From an uncultured Gammaproteobacteria bacterium (GTDB taxonomy: Bacteria > Pseudomonadota > Gammaproteobacteria > Pseudomonadales > Pseudohongiellaceae), in contig CAILUG010000045.1 in assembly GCA_903837345.1 (NCBI GenBank), forward strand, positions 1 through 38,493: 38,493 nucleotides of DNA, read 5' to 3'. The translations under genes were made by a program, and so were the position numbers. Below the pieces are notes generated by a model. That model saw nothing but the letters and a program-made list of their open reading frames with translations, had not been told where the DNA came from and ran no database searches. Below are positions 9,639 to 19,715 of this stretch, piece after piece. How positions within the stretch are numbered: position 1 is the stretch's first letter; each line of letters opens with the position of its first letter.

Positions 9639-10810
9639 TGCACCGTATAAGACACCAGTTCGCCGCTGTTGCCATAGACATACAAAGTATTGCCTTCAGC
9701 CAGCAAACGGCTGCGGAGACCGTTACCATCCACTTTGATGCGTCCGACAAACCTGCCATCGGATTGCGCCAGCAAATGCACATAGCCTTCGTAGTCGCCG
9801 ACCGCCAGATAATTGCTGAAACCGAGCGGTTGCGTCAGTCTGCGCAGTTTCAGGCGCTCATTGGTCCACACTGGTGTATCCGTACCAATCCTGTAGGCAA
9901 TTACCTTGTCATCATCCGACACTATGTAAGTGTTGCCAAAACCGAAACCGGCGCCAACATAACTGGAAGCCTTGACGCGCCAGCGGGTTTGGCCGGTGCT
10001 GATATCAATCACACTGAAGTTGCCTTGATAACTTGGCACCAACAGCACGTTGTTGTCGCCGACAACCAGATCGCCATCGATATCGATCAGGCGATCAAGA
10101 TCAAATTTGCCTTTGGGCAGGGTTACGCGTTCATCCCAGCGCAAGGTGCCGTTGTCGAGGGCGAGCGCAATCACGGAACCGCCGGCCTGGGCAGAAAATA
10201 CCGTATTGCCGAGAATCAGCGGGCTGCTGGTGCCGCGCAGACTCAAGGCTGGTACCTGGCCTTCATAAGTCCACAATTGTTTGCCATTGGTGGCATCCAG
10301 TCCGGTAATGCGGCCGTCCACACTCTGTACTACCACGATCTTGCCGTCAGTCGCTGGTGCCGACAATACTTCGCTGGAGACGGTGCTTTTCCATCGGGTC
10401 TTGCCGGTGGCGGCATCCAGCGCATAAACAACAGCATCTTGGGTGCCTGCCAAAACCAGACCTGCCGCCGCTCCGACGCCACCGCTGAGCACTACATCAA
10501 GATCCTGTTTCCAGAGCCTGCGACCATCCTTGGTGCGTACAGCCAGGACGACGCCGTTGTTGCTCGCTGCATAAAGGGTTCCATCAGCAAGTGCCGGCTT
10601 GAGCCGGTTGAAATCTTCACCCTGCCCATTACCCACTCCCACACTCCAGTTTTTGTGGAAATGTACTTCCTCCTTGAAATCAACCAGAAGGTCCGGTCTT
10701 TTGGTCTTGGAATCACGCAGGAAATCCCACATATGCCAACTGCAACCACCCAGCAGCAGGGAAGCAGCAATCAGCAAGACTACACGCAGAGCAACAACTG
10801 GCTTGTTCAT
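9635..10810 (-). CDS. bamB: Outer membrane assembly lipoprotein BamB
   Basis: Lipoprotein of the BAM complex that helps BamA insert beta-barrel proteins into the outer membrane. The 391-residue product has a signal peptide ending in the lipobox LLGGC (Cys at about 23), then a beta-propeller of PQQ-like repeats, seen as recurrent blocks such as ALDAATGKTRWK and GLDATNGKQLW. There is no enzyme active site; in this family the PQQ-like blades are structural. It overlaps both yfgM and der by 4 nt. Length is normal. Confidence 0.95.
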   Translation of the reverse strand: MNKPVVALRVVLLIAASLLLGGCSWHMWDFLRDSKTKRPDLLVDFKEEVHFHKNWSVGVGNGQGEDFNRLKPALADGTLYAASNNGVVLAVRTKDGRRLWKQDLDVVLSGGVGAAAGLVLAGTQDAVVYALDAATGKTRWKSTVSSEVLSAPATDGKIVVVQSVDGRITGLDATNGKQLWTYEGQVPALSLRGTSSPLILGNTVFSAQAGGSVIALALDNGTLRWDERVTLPKGKFDLDRLIDIDGDLVVGDNNVLLVPSYQGNFSVIDISTGQTRWRVKASSYVGAGFGFGNTYIVSDDDKVIAYRIGTDTPVWTNERLKLRRLTQPLGFSNYLAVGDYEGYVHLLAQSDGRFVGRIKVDGNGLRSRLLAEGNTLYVYGNSGELVSYTVQ

Positions 10811-11502
10811 TGTTTGGTTTCCACGGAACTTACACTTACACCAAGATCCTGCAACTTGAGCTTGAGCAACACCGGATTGCCCTCGCCAATGGCAGCCAAT
10901 GCCTTTTGATAGGCAGCTCTGGCGCTGTCCCTGTCACCCAGTTGCAGCAAGGCATCGCCTTCTGTTTCCGAGAAAGTAGTAACAAACGTGCCGGCATCGG
11001 CACCATGCAGCAGATCAATGGCACCTTTGGGATTGCCCTGGGCCAGACGGACAAGCGCGAGGCGTTGACGGGCAATCAGGAACAGTTCCGGATCCGCTTT
11101 CTTGAGCAACCCTATCGATTGATGGTCGAGCACCCACTGCAATTCTGTGGCAGCCAGATCGAGTTCACCTTTGTCTGCATGGAATTTTGCCATCGCCAGT
11201 GCGGCATAGCGGGTATAGATCGTGGATGAATACTGTTCTTTCAGCTGGCTGTAGACATTCTGGGCGGCCAGCAACTCATCGTCAGTTACCACCTTGCCGA
11301 CATTGTTGACTGACATATCTGCAATCTGCTGATAGAGATCAGAAGCTTCACCTACGGTTGACGACTGTGAGTCCTGCCATTTGCGGAAACCAAACATCAA
11401 CGCCAGCACAACTACCACTCCGGTGAGGAGTGAAGTGCCATTGTCTTTCCACCAGTTTTTAAGGGCTTCTACCTGTTCTTCTTCGGTTGTATCAAGTGCC
11501 AA
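10807..11502 (-). CDS. yfgM: YfgM-like ancillary SecYEG translocon subunit
   Basis: A 231-residue inner-membrane protein with one N-terminal transmembrane helix (about residues 24-41, LLTGVVVVLALMFGF) and a periplasmic tetratricopeptide-type domain. Family members associate with SecYEG and the chaperone PpiD. The start codon is TTG at 11502, chosen because MALDTTEEEQVEALKNWWK is the usual N-terminus and AAGGAG lies seven bases upstream. That Shine-Dalgarno sits immediately after the hisS stop codon. It lies between hisS and bamB as in many gammaproteobacteria. Confidence 0.92.
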   Translation of the reverse strand: MALDTTEEEQVEALKNWWKDNGTSLLTGVVVVLALMFGFRKWQDSQSSTVGEASDLYQQIADMSVNNVGKVVTDDELLAAQNVYSQLKEQYSSTIYTRYAALAMAKFHADKGELDLAATELQWVLDHQSIGLLKKADPELFLIARQRLALVRLAQGNPKGAIDLLHGADAGTFVTTFSETEGDALLQLGDRDSARAAYQKALAAIGEGNPVLLKLKLQDLGVSVSSVETKQ

Positions 11503-11514
11503 GGAATTTCTCCT

Positions 11515-12795
11515 TCAATCCAGATTGAAAAAACGGGCCAGCTCTGAAGCCAATGCCGTGACCGGCAGCTCAAGAGCGGAGCCCTCAGTATCGAGAACTT
11601 TGAATTTGGCCTGCTGCTGGCTGCTGTCACCTTCCAGGATCACTGCACAGCGCGCACCACAGGCAAAAGCTTTTTTGAGCTGGGCATTATATTTACCCCC
11701 GCCGCAATGGGTCAAAATACGCAAAGCCGGAAAGGTTTTGCGCAAATCGCGCGCCAGCAACAGCCCTTGTGCCAGCACGCCCTGTCCCACCAACGCCATG
11801 TACACATCCGCTTGCTGTTCGAGACCCGGCGGTAACCGGTTTGTCGCTTCCAGCATCAGCAGCAAACGCTCGATACCCATGGCAAAACCCACCGCCGGTG
11901 TGGCACCACAGCCCAGCTGTTTGGCCAGATTGTCATAACGACCACCAGCACATACAGTTGCCTGCGATCCCAGCTTGTCAGTTGTCCATTCAAACACCAG
12001 CCCGTTGTAATAATCGAGCCCGCGTACCAAAGCAGGGTTTAGGCGGTAGCTGATGCCGGCCTGATCAAGCATTTGCTGCAGTTTTGCGAACTGCAGGCTG
12101 GATTCAGCGCCGACATAGTCAGCCATACGCGGTGCATTCACAAGCAATTCCCGGGTGGAGGCTATCTTGCTGTCCAGAATACGCAGCACGTTGCTGCCGA
12201 GCCTGCGCTGGCTGTCTTCATCAAGCTGGTCGTGCAAAGGCAACAGGTAGTCGTGCAAGGCCTTGCCGAAGCTGGCCCGGTCTTCGGAACTGCCAAGATA
12301 ATTGATCTCCAGTTGCAACTGGTCCCCGATGCCAAGGCTGCGCCACAGATCTGCACACATCATCAACAGCTCGGCTTCGACATCCCATTCTGCCATGCCG
12401 AAAGTTTCCACACCCAGCTGGAAAAACTGGCGATACCTGCCTTTCTGGGGCCGTTCATGGCGATACATCGGGCCGAGATACCAGAGCTTTTGTGTCTGGT
12501 TGTACAACAAGCCACCCTGTTCTGCTGCTCTTACACAACAGGCCGTCCCTTCCGGCCGCAAAGTGAGACTGTCACCGTTACGATCCTCAAAGGTATACAT
12601 TTCCTTTTCCACGATGTCAGTGACTTCACCTATCGAGCGCTTGAACAACTGGGTCTGTTCCAGTACCGGAAAACGGATTTCCTGATAGCCATAGGACGCC
12701 ATCAATTGACGGGCAATTGATTCGAAGTACTGCCAACGGGGGGATTCAACCGGCAGTACGTCATTCATACCCCGGATAGCCTGGATTTTGTTCAC
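11515..12795 (-). CDS. hisS: Histidyl-tRNA synthetase
   Basis: Class II aminoacyl-tRNA synthetase charging tRNA-His. With the GTG start at 12795 the product is 426 residues beginning MNKIQAIRGMNDVLP, the family N-terminus. Motif 2 (YRHERPQKGRYRQFFQ) and the histidine-binding block GLDYYNGLVFEW are present, followed by motif 3 (GFAMGIERLLL) and the C-terminal anticodon-binding domain. The frame remains open for 34 codons upstream, but that stretch overlaps ispG and is unlike the family. The GTG lies only 4 nt after the ispG stop, suggesting coupled translation. Confidence 0.96.
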   Translation of the reverse strand: MNKIQAIRGMNDVLPVESPRWQYFESIARQLMASYGYQEIRFPVLEQTQLFKRSIGEVTDIVEKEMYTFEDRNGDSLTLRPEGTACCVRAAEQGGLLYNQTQKLWYLGPMYRHERPQKGRYRQFFQLGVETFGMAEWDVEAELLMMCADLWRSLGIGDQLQLEINYLGSSEDRASFGKALHDYLLPLHDQLDEDSQRRLGSNVLRILDSKIASTRELLVNAPRMADYVGAESSLQFAKLQQMLDQAGISYRLNPALVRGLDYYNGLVFEWTTDKLGSQATVCAGGRYDNLAKQLGCGATPAVGFAMGIERLLLMLEATNRLPPGLEQQADVYMALVGQGVLAQGLLLARDLRKTFPALRILTHCGGGKYNAQLKKAFACGARCAVILEGDSSQQQAKFKVLDTEGSALELPVTALASELARFFNLD

Positions 12796-12799
12796 CGGC

Positions 12800-13933
12800 T
12801 CAACTCGCTTCACCGACCAGTATGACTGGTCGTGCTTCTGGATTTTGCAACGCCTGTTTTTCTGCAACCTTGCGGCGCACCATCTTTTCGAGCTCATCCA
12901 CCAGGTCTTCGTTGGCTATCTTGTGACTGGTGATGCCGTTCTCGTAGGCCATGTTGAAAGGTGTAGCACCGGTAAGCCCTATATCGGACACATAGGCTTC
13001 CCCGGGGCCGTTGACAATGCACCCTACCACCGACAGATCAATCGGTGTGGTGATGTCTTCCAGTCTGGCTTCCAGCGCATTGACGGTGGCGATCACGTCG
13101 AAATTCTGGCGTGAACAACTGGGGCAAGCGATCAGGTTTACGCCTTTGTGGCGCAGCCCCAGACTCTTCAGGATATCGAAGCCGACCTTGATTTCTTCCA
13201 CCGGATCAGCAGCCAGCGATACCCGTATGGTGTCACCAATGCCGTCCATCAGCAGCAAACCGAGCCCGACTGAGGATTTCACTGTGCCCGAACGCAAGCC
13301 GCCGGCTTCCGTGATGCCAAGATGCAGCGGTTGGTCAATCTGGGTGGCGAGTTTGCGGTAAGCCGCTACTGTCATGAATACTTCCGAAGCCTTGAGACTG
13401 ACCTTGAAGTTCTGGAAATCATAACTGTCGAGAATGTCGATGTGGTGCAGTGCCGACTCCACCATCGCATCCGCATTGGGTTCACCGTATTTGCGCATCA
13501 GCTCCTTGCCCAGTGAGCCGGCATTGACACCAATACGGATTGGCACATTGTGATCGCGCGCCGATTCAACCACCGTGCGTACCCGCTCATCGCGACCGAT
13601 ATTGCCGGGGTTGATGCGGAGGCAATCAACTCCGTACTCCAGCACTTTCAGTGCAATGAGATAATCAAAATGGATGTCAGCAATCAAGGGCACCGTGGTA
13701 CCCGCACGAATGTTCCTGAATGCTTCGGCAGCCTCCATCGTCGGCACCGATACCCGTACTATGTCGGCCCCCACTGCTTCCAGCTTGCGGATTTGCGCCA
13801 AGGTGGCTTCCACATCACAGGTATCCGTGTTGGTCATGCTTTGCACGGCAATTGGTGCATCGCCACCCACGGGCACTTTCCCCACCATGATCTGGCGGGA
13901 GCGGCGGCGCACGATGGGAGACTGCATACGCAT
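12800..13933 (-). CDS. ispG: 4-hydroxy-3-methylbut-2-en-1-yl diphosphate synthase
   Basis: Iron-sulfur enzyme of the MEP isoprenoid pathway that converts MEcPP to HMBPP. The 377-residue product has the TIM-barrel domain followed by the cluster domain with Cys270 and Cys273 (CPSCSRQ), Cys305 and Glu312 ([10 protein letters not shown]), the expected [4Fe-4S] ligands. Its start shares one base with the rodZ stop (TGATG), and hisS follows after 4 nt. Two candidate ATG codons (13933 and 13927) are only two codons apart. The gene lies in the same minus-strand series as the ISC operon that supplies such clusters, separated from it by ndk and rlmN. Confidence 0.97.
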   Translation of the reverse strand: MRMQSPIVRRRSRQIMVGKVPVGGDAPIAVQSMTNTDTCDVEATLAQIRKLEAVGADIVRVSVPTMEAAEAFRNIRAGTTVPLIADIHFDYLIALKVLEYGVDCLRINPGNIGRDERVRTVVESARDHNVPIRIGVNAGSLGKELMRKYGEPNADAMVESALHHIDILDSYDFQNFKVSLKASEVFMTVAAYRKLATQIDQPLHLGITEAGGLRSGTVKSSVGLGLLLMDGIGDTIRVSLAADPVEEIKVGFDILKSLGLRHKGVNLIACPSCSRQNFDVIATVNALEARLEDITTPIDLSVVGCIVNGPGEAYVSDIGLTGATPFNMAYENGITSHKIANEDLVDELEKMVRRKVAEKQALQNPEARPVILVGEAS

Positions 13934-15003
13934 CAGTGACTGAGCCCTGCAGTACGCTGCACGTTGACAACCGGGTTTTCCGCCAGTGACGGCGCAGAAT
14001 TGCCGGGATTGGCCAGGGTCAGGCGTGCAGTTGTGTCAGTGCGGATACTGCCGCGGATATCAATGGGTGCATCATTGAAATTGACTGACACCTTGCGCGC
14101 GTCACCCAGCAATACCTGAAACGGTGCGCGACCTTTTACCAGCAAAACATCACTGGTATGCATCATCTCGGCGTAGAGACGCTTGCCGGTTTCGTCATCG
14201 ACTTCCACCCAGCTGTTGGAAGCAAAGTTCAGCAGCAATTGATCGGGACCTGGTCCCAGCAAATTGATCTGGCGTCCACCTGACGGTGAAGGCGTTACTG
14301 AAATCTTGCCGGCAGGATTGGCCGGAGCCGCGGGAGTCGCCGGTTGGCCGACAGGTACGCCGGCCGGAGTATTACTGGAGGCTGCAGCAGGCTGCGGTGC
14401 GGGCGCTGAAGTCTGCGTCGGGGCAGTCGGTGAGTCTGCGGTTGCGGCAGCATCTGTTGTCTCGTTGCCCGCGGGTTGATCCTCGCGGGTACTGCTGTCC
14501 CGTTCCGATGCAATATCACTGTTGCCGGTAGCAGCCGTGCTTGCCTGGGTGGTGTGAAGCTGAATCTGTGTGCTGGTGGTAGTCACCTTTTCTTCGCGAC
14601 CAACAAACCACCAACCTGCACCCAGACCAAGCAGGATCACCAGCGTGGCAGCAATCGCCCAGCCTATGGCCTGGTCATTGCGCTTGCGGGTGTAATTGCC
14701 GGCCAGTGTCTGGTTTTTGACTGCCGGCATTTCCTGCACCCGCTGTTCATACAAGGCGAGCAACGCATCGACATCCAGCTTGAGGAATCTCCCGTACGAC
14801 TTGAGGTAGCCTTTTACAAAGATCAGACCGGGCAACTTGTTGTAGTCATCGTTTTCCAGTGAGCGGATGTAATGGGCAGTCAGATGCAAAGCTTCGCCCA
14901 CTGCCGCATGGGTAAGGTTGGCAGCTTCCCTGGCCTCACGCAGCATCGTGCCTGGCGAAGCGCCACTGTGTTCACGTTGCGTCTGTTGCGGAGTGTCCGT
15001 CAT
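13933..15003 (-). CDS. rodZ: Cytoskeleton protein RodZ
   Basis: Bitopic inner-membrane protein that links MreB filaments to the wall-elongation machinery. The 356-residue product has an N-terminal helix-turn-helix (about 20-80), a basic juxtamembrane patch (YTRKRND), one transmembrane helix (about 112-134) and a low-complexity periplasmic linker rich in Ala, Thr, Pro and Gln (about 150-235). A C-terminal beta domain (about 245-330) contains [14 protein letters not shown]. It overlaps pilW by 4 nt and ispG by one base. In this family the HTH binds MreB. Confidence 0.94.
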   Translation of the reverse strand: MTDTPQQTQREHSGASPGTMLREAREAANLTHAAVGEALHLTAHYIRSLENDDYNKLPGLIFVKGYLKSYGRFLKLDVDALLALYEQRVQEMPAVKNQTLAGNYTRKRNDQAIGWAIAATLVILLGLGAGWWFVGREEKVTTTSTQIQLHTTQASTAATGNSDIASERDSSTREDQPAGNETTDAAATADSPTAPTQTSAPAPQPAAASSNTPAGVPVGQPATPAAPANPAGKISVTPSPSGGRQINLLGPGPDQLLLNFASNSWVEVDDETGKRLYAEMMHTSDVLLVKGRAPFQVLLGDARKVSVNFNDAPIDIRGSIRTDTTARLTLANPGNSAPSLAENPVVNVQRTAGLSH

Positions 15004-15791
15004 TTCAGTGTTTCCAGAAGTTGTTTGTAGAGCTTCAGTTCAGGGGCAGAAGCAAATTTGGTTTCCAGTTGCTTGCCGTAGGCAAGCACATTGCTCTTGT
15101 TGCCCATGGCTGCTTCCAGCTGGATGCCCACCCACAGGCTGCGCGGAGTGGGCGGAGCATTGTTGAACTGGCTCAATGTGAGGTAGTTGAGGTAATAGGT
15201 GCGAGCTTGCAACACATCCTTCCTGGCCAGTGCCAGACTGGAAAGTTCCAGACTGGACCGCAGCTGGTTGGAATTGAGCTGAAGTGCGCGTTTGAATGCA
15301 TCTTCGGCATCCTGTGGCTTGTTCAGGCGCAATGCAGCCAGGCCCAGATTCTCGAAAGCCTGGGGGCGCGCTTCGTAATTGGTGTCTTCCACCACAATGC
15401 CAAGCTGCTTGTAGGCTTCATCGACCCGGCCGTTGGCAAACAGGAAAGCAGCATAATTGTTGCGGGCTTTCGAATTGCGGGGATTTGTCTTGAGAGATTG
15501 CAGGAAGCTTTTGTCGGCAAGCGCGGCTTCGCCTTCGTGTGAATAGACCAGTCCCCAAATGGCCTGGATTTCGCTGTTGTTCGGATCAATGCGGGATGCG
15601 TTGGCCAAATGCCTTTTCGCATTGGTCATGTCATTTTGTTCAAGATAGCCGGTCGCCAGCTTCACATAATCATGCAGCGCATCATTGTCGGACTTCTTGG
15701 CATTGAAGCCGCCGGTGGTTTCAGTGACGCAGCCCTGCAACATGTACAAGCTGACCAGCACAAGTGCCACCAGTCGCAGTTTGCCGTTCAT
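15000..15791 (-). CDS. pilW: Type IV pilus biogenesis TPR lipoprotein PilW/PilF
   Basis: Outer-membrane pilotin-type lipoprotein needed in type IV pilus systems for assembly of the PilQ secretin. The 263-residue product has a signal peptide with lipobox MLQGC (Cys about 21) and then tandem tetratricopeptide repeats, seen as [21 protein letters not shown]-like helices. It overlaps rlmN and rodZ by 4 nt on each side, the conserved rlmN-pilW-rodZ order. No other pilus genes are in the window, so whether this strain makes pili cannot be told. Confidence 0.92.
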   Translation of the reverse strand: MNGKLRLVALVLVSLYMLQGCVTETTGGFNAKKSDNDALHDYVKLATGYLEQNDMTNAKRHLANASRIDPNNSEIQAIWGLVYSHEGEAALADKSFLQSLKTNPRNSKARNNYAAFLFANGRVDEAYKQLGIVVEDTNYEARPQAFENLGLAALRLNKPQDAEDAFKRALQLNSNQLRSSLELSSLALARKDVLQARTYYLNYLTLSQFNNAPPTPRSLWVGIQLEAAMGNKSNVLAYGKQLETKFASAPELKLYKQLLETLK

Positions 15792-16951
15792 GGCTGACCT
15801 CTCACCAACCTGACCGGTTGTGCAGTTTCACCAGCAGCATTTTTGGCACGCTGGGCCAGATGACGGGCGCTGCGCAGGGTTCTGTCATCCACCTGCCCTA
15901 CCAGTTGGCCACAGGCTGCACCAATCTCGTCACCACGTGTGGTGCGTATGGTGACAGTATAGCCGTCATCCTGCAGCATCTTGCGGAAGGTACTGATGGC
16001 GCTGTTGCTGGATCGTCGATACTCGGATCCTTCAAACGGATTGAATGGAATCAGGTTGATCTTGCAGGGAACATCGCGCAACAAGTCGCTGAGCTCCCGA
16101 GCATGCTGACGGTGATCATTGACGCCGGCAATCAGGATGTACTCGATGGTGGCGACACGGCTGTCACGCAAGGTATCCATATAGTCCCTTACACTCTGCA
16201 GCAGTTCGGCGATCGGATATTTGCGGTTGATAGGCACGATCTGGCTGCGCAATTCATCATTGGGTGCATGCAGCGACAACGCCAGCGAGGCATCCGTGAA
16301 CTCATGCAGGCGGCGGATCGCCGGTACAACCCCGGAGGTCGAGATGGTGACCCGGCGTTTGGACAATCCGTAGCAGTTGTCGTCCATCATCAATCCGACG
16401 GCGGTCATGACGTTGTCAAAGTTCAGCAAAGGCTCACCCATGCCCATCATGACCACATTGGAAATGGGGCGTGCAACCTTGCCTGCAGAAGGGTTGCCGA
16501 AACCGCCAAGCTCACGATTGGCCAGCCAAAGCTGACCGATGATTTCGGCGGAAGTCAGATCGCTGTTGAATCCCTGTTTGCCGGTAGCGCAGAAACTGCA
16601 GTCGAGACTGCAACCTGCCTGCGATGAAATGCAAAGTGTGCCTCTGCCGGCCTCGGGAATGTAGACCATTTCCACGCCACTGCCGCTTTCAACTTCCACA
16701 ATCCATTTGTAGCAACCGTCTTGCGCAGCAAAAGTGTCACGTATGCGGGGTGGGCGGATTTCAGCGACCTCTTTCAACTTCTCGCGCAGCGGTTTGCTGA
16801 TGTTGGTCATCGCATCGAAATCGGTTTCCCCTTGCTGGTGCATCCATTTCTGCAACTGCACGGCACGAAAAGGCTTTTCGCCGATTGATGCGAGCATAGC
16901 CTCCAGCGCTTGCTTGTTCATTCCCAGCAGATTGGTCAATGCGTTCGGCAT
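15788..16951 (-). CDS. rlmN: Dual-specificity 23S rRNA/tRNA adenine-C2 methyltransferase RlmN
   Basis: Radical-SAM enzyme that makes 2-methyladenosine in 23S rRNA (A2503) and in tRNA (A37). The 387-residue product carries the CxxxCxxC cluster motif at Cys114, Cys118 and Cys121 ([12 protein letters not shown]). It also has the [15 protein letters not shown]-binding block and a C-terminal region with GAACGQL, containing the second catalytic cysteine. The start at 16951 gives [14 protein letters not shown]; an internal Met at residue 11 is an alternative. The gene starts 37 nt after ndk and overlaps pilW by 4 nt. Confidence 0.96.
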   Translation of the reverse strand: MPNALTNLLGMNKQALEAMLASIGEKPFRAVQLQKWMHQQGETDFDAMTNISKPLREKLKEVAEIRPPRIRDTFAAQDGCYKWIVEVESGSGVEMVYIPEAGRGTLCISSQAGCSLDCSFCATGKQGFNSDLTSAEIIGQLWLANRELGGFGNPSAGKVARPISNVVMMGMGEPLLNFDNVMTAVGLMMDDNCYGLSKRRVTISTSGVVPAIRRLHEFTDASLALSLHAPNDELRSQIVPINRKYPIAELLQSVRDYMDTLRDSRVATIEYILIAGVNDHRQHARELSDLLRDVPCKINLIPFNPFEGSEYRRSSNSAISTFRKMLQDDGYTVTIRTTRGDEIGAACGQLVGQVDDRTLRSARHLAQRAKNAAGETAQPVRLVRGQP

Positions 16952-16988
16952 GGAGTTTCCGCTTGAACCGGGTTCAGCCGGCGTTGCT

Positions 16989-17420
16989 TCAGAAAAGTCG
17001 TGGGCAGAGTTCTTCAGGCTTGAAGAAGTAGGATATCTCGCGTTGGGCGGATGCTACTGAATCGGAACCATGAACTGCATTGGCATCAATGGATTTTGCG
17101 AAGTCGGCCCGGATAGTGCCCGGCGCAGCCTGGGCAGGATTGGTAGCTCCCATCAGGTCACGGTTCCTGGCAATGGCATTTTCACCTTCCAGCACTTGCA
17201 CTACCACCGGTCCTGAAGTCATGAAACTGACCAGATCCTTGAAGAATGGACGTGCCTTGTGTTCGGCATAAAAGCCGCCAGCGGTGTCGTCAGTTAGTTG
17301 GACCATCTTGGCTGCCACCACCTTGAGACCGTCATTTTCGAAGCGGCTGATGATCTGGCCGATCACATTCTTGGCTACAGCATCGGGCTTGATGATGGAA
17401 AGGGTGCGTTCTACTGCCAT
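16989..17420 (-). CDS. ndk: Nucleoside diphosphate kinase
   Basis: Transfers gamma-phosphate between nucleoside triphosphates and diphosphates through a phosphohistidine. The 143-residue length is typical. It begins [15 protein letters not shown], and the active-site His117 lies in [13 protein letters not shown] Shine-Dalgarno stands seven bases before the ATG. It is separated from fdx by 94 nt, so it may have its own promoter. Confidence 0.97.
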   Translation of the reverse strand: MAVERTLSIIKPDAVAKNVIGQIISRFENDGLKVVAAKMVQLTDDTAGGFYAEHKARPFFKDLVSFMTSGPVVVQVLEGENAIARNRDLMGATNPAQAAPGTIRADFAKSIDANAVHGSDSVASAQREISYFFKPEELCPRLF

Positions 17421-17514
17421 TCTAAACTCCAGCGTTGGGCTAAAAAACAGGTCGCGTATTGTATGCGTCTTTGGGGTGCAAAGGTACCCCGCCCAAGCAG
17501 TTTTTAGCGTGAAA
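17421..17514 (-). promoter_or_regulatory. fdx-ndk spacer with weak hairpin and possible ndk promoter
   Basis: On the minus strand this spacer holds a small hairpin GGGGT...ACCCC with an 8-nt loop, followed by a TACAAT that could act as a -10 box for ndk. Neither a good -35 nor a T-tract terminator is visible, so the assignment is tentative. Confidence 0.25.
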
Positions 17515-17853
17515 TCAACGCTTTTCGGATACCATGTTAATGGAATATCGGGGAATTTCGACCACCAGATCCTCAGTTCCTACCAGCGCCTGGCAACCAA
17601 GCCGGGAATCGGCTTCCAGTCCCCAGGCCTTGTCCAGATAGTCGTCTTCCAGCTCATCGGCCGGTTCCAGCGAATCATAGCCCTCTCTCACCAGCACATG
17701 GCAGGTGGTGCAGGCACAGGACTTTTCACAGGCATGTTCGATTTCTATGCCATTGCGCAGAGCTGCATCAAGGATGCTTTCGCCGGTTTCGGCTTCAAAA
17801 GCAGCACCTTGCGGGCACAGTTTGGCATTGGGCAAAACCAGTATTTGCGGCAT
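17515..17853 (-). CDS. fdx: ISC-type [2Fe-2S] ferredoxin
   Basis: Electron donor for Fe-S cluster assembly on IscU. The 112-residue product carries the adrenodoxin-type ligand set Cys42, Cys48, Cys51 and Cys87 ([12 protein letters not shown] and RLGCQ), plus the extra Cys46 also common in ISC ferredoxins. Its start shares one base with the hscA stop (TGATG). It ends the isc gene cluster here; an iscX gene, often next in enterobacteria, is missing. Confidence 0.96.
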   Translation of the reverse strand: MPQILVLPNAKLCPQGAAFEAETGESILDAALRNGIEIEHACEKSCACTTCHVLVREGYDSLEPADELEDDYLDKAWGLEADSRLGCQALVGTEDLVVEIPRYSINMVSEKR

Positions 17854-19712
17854 CAGAGACTCTCTCCCAGACTATCCAGTTTCTGCCCGGCCAGGGCAGC
17901 CTTGATGCCGGCATCCATGCGTCGCCCGGCAAAGTCCCGGCTCTGGCTGTTCAGGGTTTCGGTCAATCGTTCAATGCGGGCGGCATCCTCGCCGGTAGCA
18001 GCCTCAGCCAGCTCCTGCATCAGTTTTTCAAGGGTATTTCTTTCGACCGGCGACAACAAAGTGTCACCATCCTGCCGCAAAGCGGCTTTGAGCGATTCGA
18101 GGTGACGCTGGGCTTCCACTTGCTTCTCCCGCAGGGAACGACGTGCCTTGTCGAGAGCAGCACTGTCTATGGACGCCTTGATCATGCCGGCAATGTCGTG
18201 TTCTTCCAGCCCAAAGGACGGCTTCACCACAATGCTGCTTTTGACCCCTGTGCTCAGTTCTTCGGCCCGCACTTCCAGCAAACCGTCAGCATCCACCTGA
18301 AAACCCACCCTGATACGGGCAGCCCCCGCCACCATCGGCGGAATACCCCTGAGTTCAAACTGCGCCAATGAACGGCAATCGCTGACCAGCTCACGCTCGC
18401 CCTGGTATACATGAAATGACATGACAGACTGGCCATCCCTGAAAGTAGTGAACTCCTGGGCACGGCTGAGCGGAATCGTGCTGTTGCGGGGAATGATCTT
18501 CTCCATCAACCCTCCCATGGTTTCGACACCCAGTGACAGGGGCATCACGTCCAGCAGCAAGGCCGCATCACCGTATTTGTTGCCTGCCAGTACATCTGCC
18601 TGCAAGGCTGCTCCAAGCGCAACCACTTCATCCGGATTGATGGAACACAGTGGCAAACGGCCGAAAAATTCCTGCACTTTTTGCTGCACTCGCGGGCTGC
18701 GGGTGGATCCGCCCACCAGCACTACATCCGTGACATCGGCAACAGTCAGGGCGGCATCGCGCAGCACCCGTCGGCAAGCCTTAAGGGTGGTATCGATATA
18801 GGCATCCATGAGTTGATACAAGGTGTCCCGGGTGAACTCTGCCTGCCAGTTGCCGACAACTACCGTGGTCGATTGGGCAGCAGTCAGCACATGTTTGGCA
18901 GTGCGTGCCTGTTGCAACAGCTGCCGATAAAGCTCGTTGGAAATACCATTGGTGCCGGATTGTTGCAGCATCCAGTCAGCAATGGCGCGGTCAATGTCAT
19001 CGCCACCCAGGGCGCTGTCGCCACCAATGGCCAGCACTTCAAATACTCCGTTGTGCAGACGCATCAATGACACATCGAAAGTACCGCCACCAAGGTCATA
19101 GATAACAATCGTGCCCTGCAATTGCTTGTCGAGGCCGTAGGCAACTGCGGCTGCCGTGGGCTCATTCAGCAAGCGCAGGACATTGAGACCGGCAACTCTG
19201 GCTGCAGCGCGGGTAGCCTGCCGTTGGGCTTCATCAAAATAGGCTGGCACGGTGATAACCACCCCGTCCAGCTCTCCACCCAGGGCTGCCTGCGCGCGCT
19301 CGACCAGACTCTTGAGAATGTCTGCAGCCACCTGCACCGGCGAAACCGGACCTGCCACGGTTTCGATGTAAACCATACCTTGCTTTGCGTCTTGCTGCAG
19401 CGCATAGGGCAGCTGATACCGGATATCGGCCAACCCGCGTCCGAGCAGGCGCTTGGAAGAAGAAATGATGGAAACATTGGCATCTGCAGACAGTGCCGCC
19501 TCCCCCACCATATGCGAGCCATCTGCACGGTACTGCACAACTGACGGCAACAGGCGCTGGCCATGCACATCGGCAATGACTTCTGCCTTGCCTTCTTTTG
19601 CCACTGCCACCAGGGAATTGGTAGTGCCCAGATCGATGCCGGCGGCACGTTTGCGTCGGATCACCTGGCGGGCACGGCCCTGACCGGGTTCTGCAATCGT
19701 GAAAAGCACCAT
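17853..19712 (-). CDS. hscA: Fe-S assembly Hsp70 chaperone HscA
   Basis: Specialised Hsp70 that, with HscB, helps transfer clusters from IscU. The 619-residue product opens MVLFTIAEPGQG, like known HscA proteins. The ATPase domain contains GIDLGTTNS (25-33), NEPTAAAVAYGLD and YDLGGGTFDVS, and is followed by a substrate-binding domain and helical lid. The IscU LPPVK motif is its expected client site. It starts 3 nt after hscB and overlaps fdx by one base. Confidence 0.97.
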   Translation of the reverse strand: MVLFTIAEPGQGRARQVIRRKRAAGIDLGTTNSLVAVAKEGKAEVIADVHGQRLLPSVVQYRADGSHMVGEAALSADANVSIISSSKRLLGRGLADIRYQLPYALQQDAKQGMVYIETVAGPVSPVQVAADILKSLVERAQAALGGELDGVVITVPAYFDEAQRQATRAAARVAGLNVLRLLNEPTAAAVAYGLDKQLQGTIVIYDLGGGTFDVSLMRLHNGVFEVLAIGGDSALGGDDIDRAIADWMLQQSGTNGISNELYRQLLQQARTAKHVLTAAQSTTVVVGNWQAEFTRDTLYQLMDAYIDTTLKACRRVLRDAALTVADVTDVVLVGGSTRSPRVQQKVQEFFGRLPLCSINPDEVVALGAALQADVLAGNKYGDAALLLDVMPLSLGVETMGGLMEKIIPRNSTIPLSRAQEFTTFRDGQSVMSFHVYQGERELVSDCRSLAQFELRGIPPMVAGAARIRVGFQVDADGLLEVRAEELSTGVKSSIVVKPSFGLEEHDIAGMIKASIDSAALDKARRSLREKQVEAQRHLESLKAALRQDGDTLLSPVERNTLEKLMQELAEAATGEDAARIERLTETLNSQSRDFAGRRMDAGIKAALAGQKLDSLGESL

Positions 19713-19715
19713 GGT

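Noticed and set aside
9635-10810. bamB as a PQQ enzyme
   Set aside because: It has PQQ-like propeller repeats but a lipobox and no catalytic residues; the neighbours are the usual ones of BamB.
8445-10909. Long plus-strand frames opposite der and bamB
   Set aside because: Mirror frames of conserved genes; no start signals or domains.
12796-12897. Longer N-terminus for hisS
   Set aside because: Overlaps ispG and precedes the family N-terminus MNKIQAIRG; the extra residues are basic and unlike HisRS.
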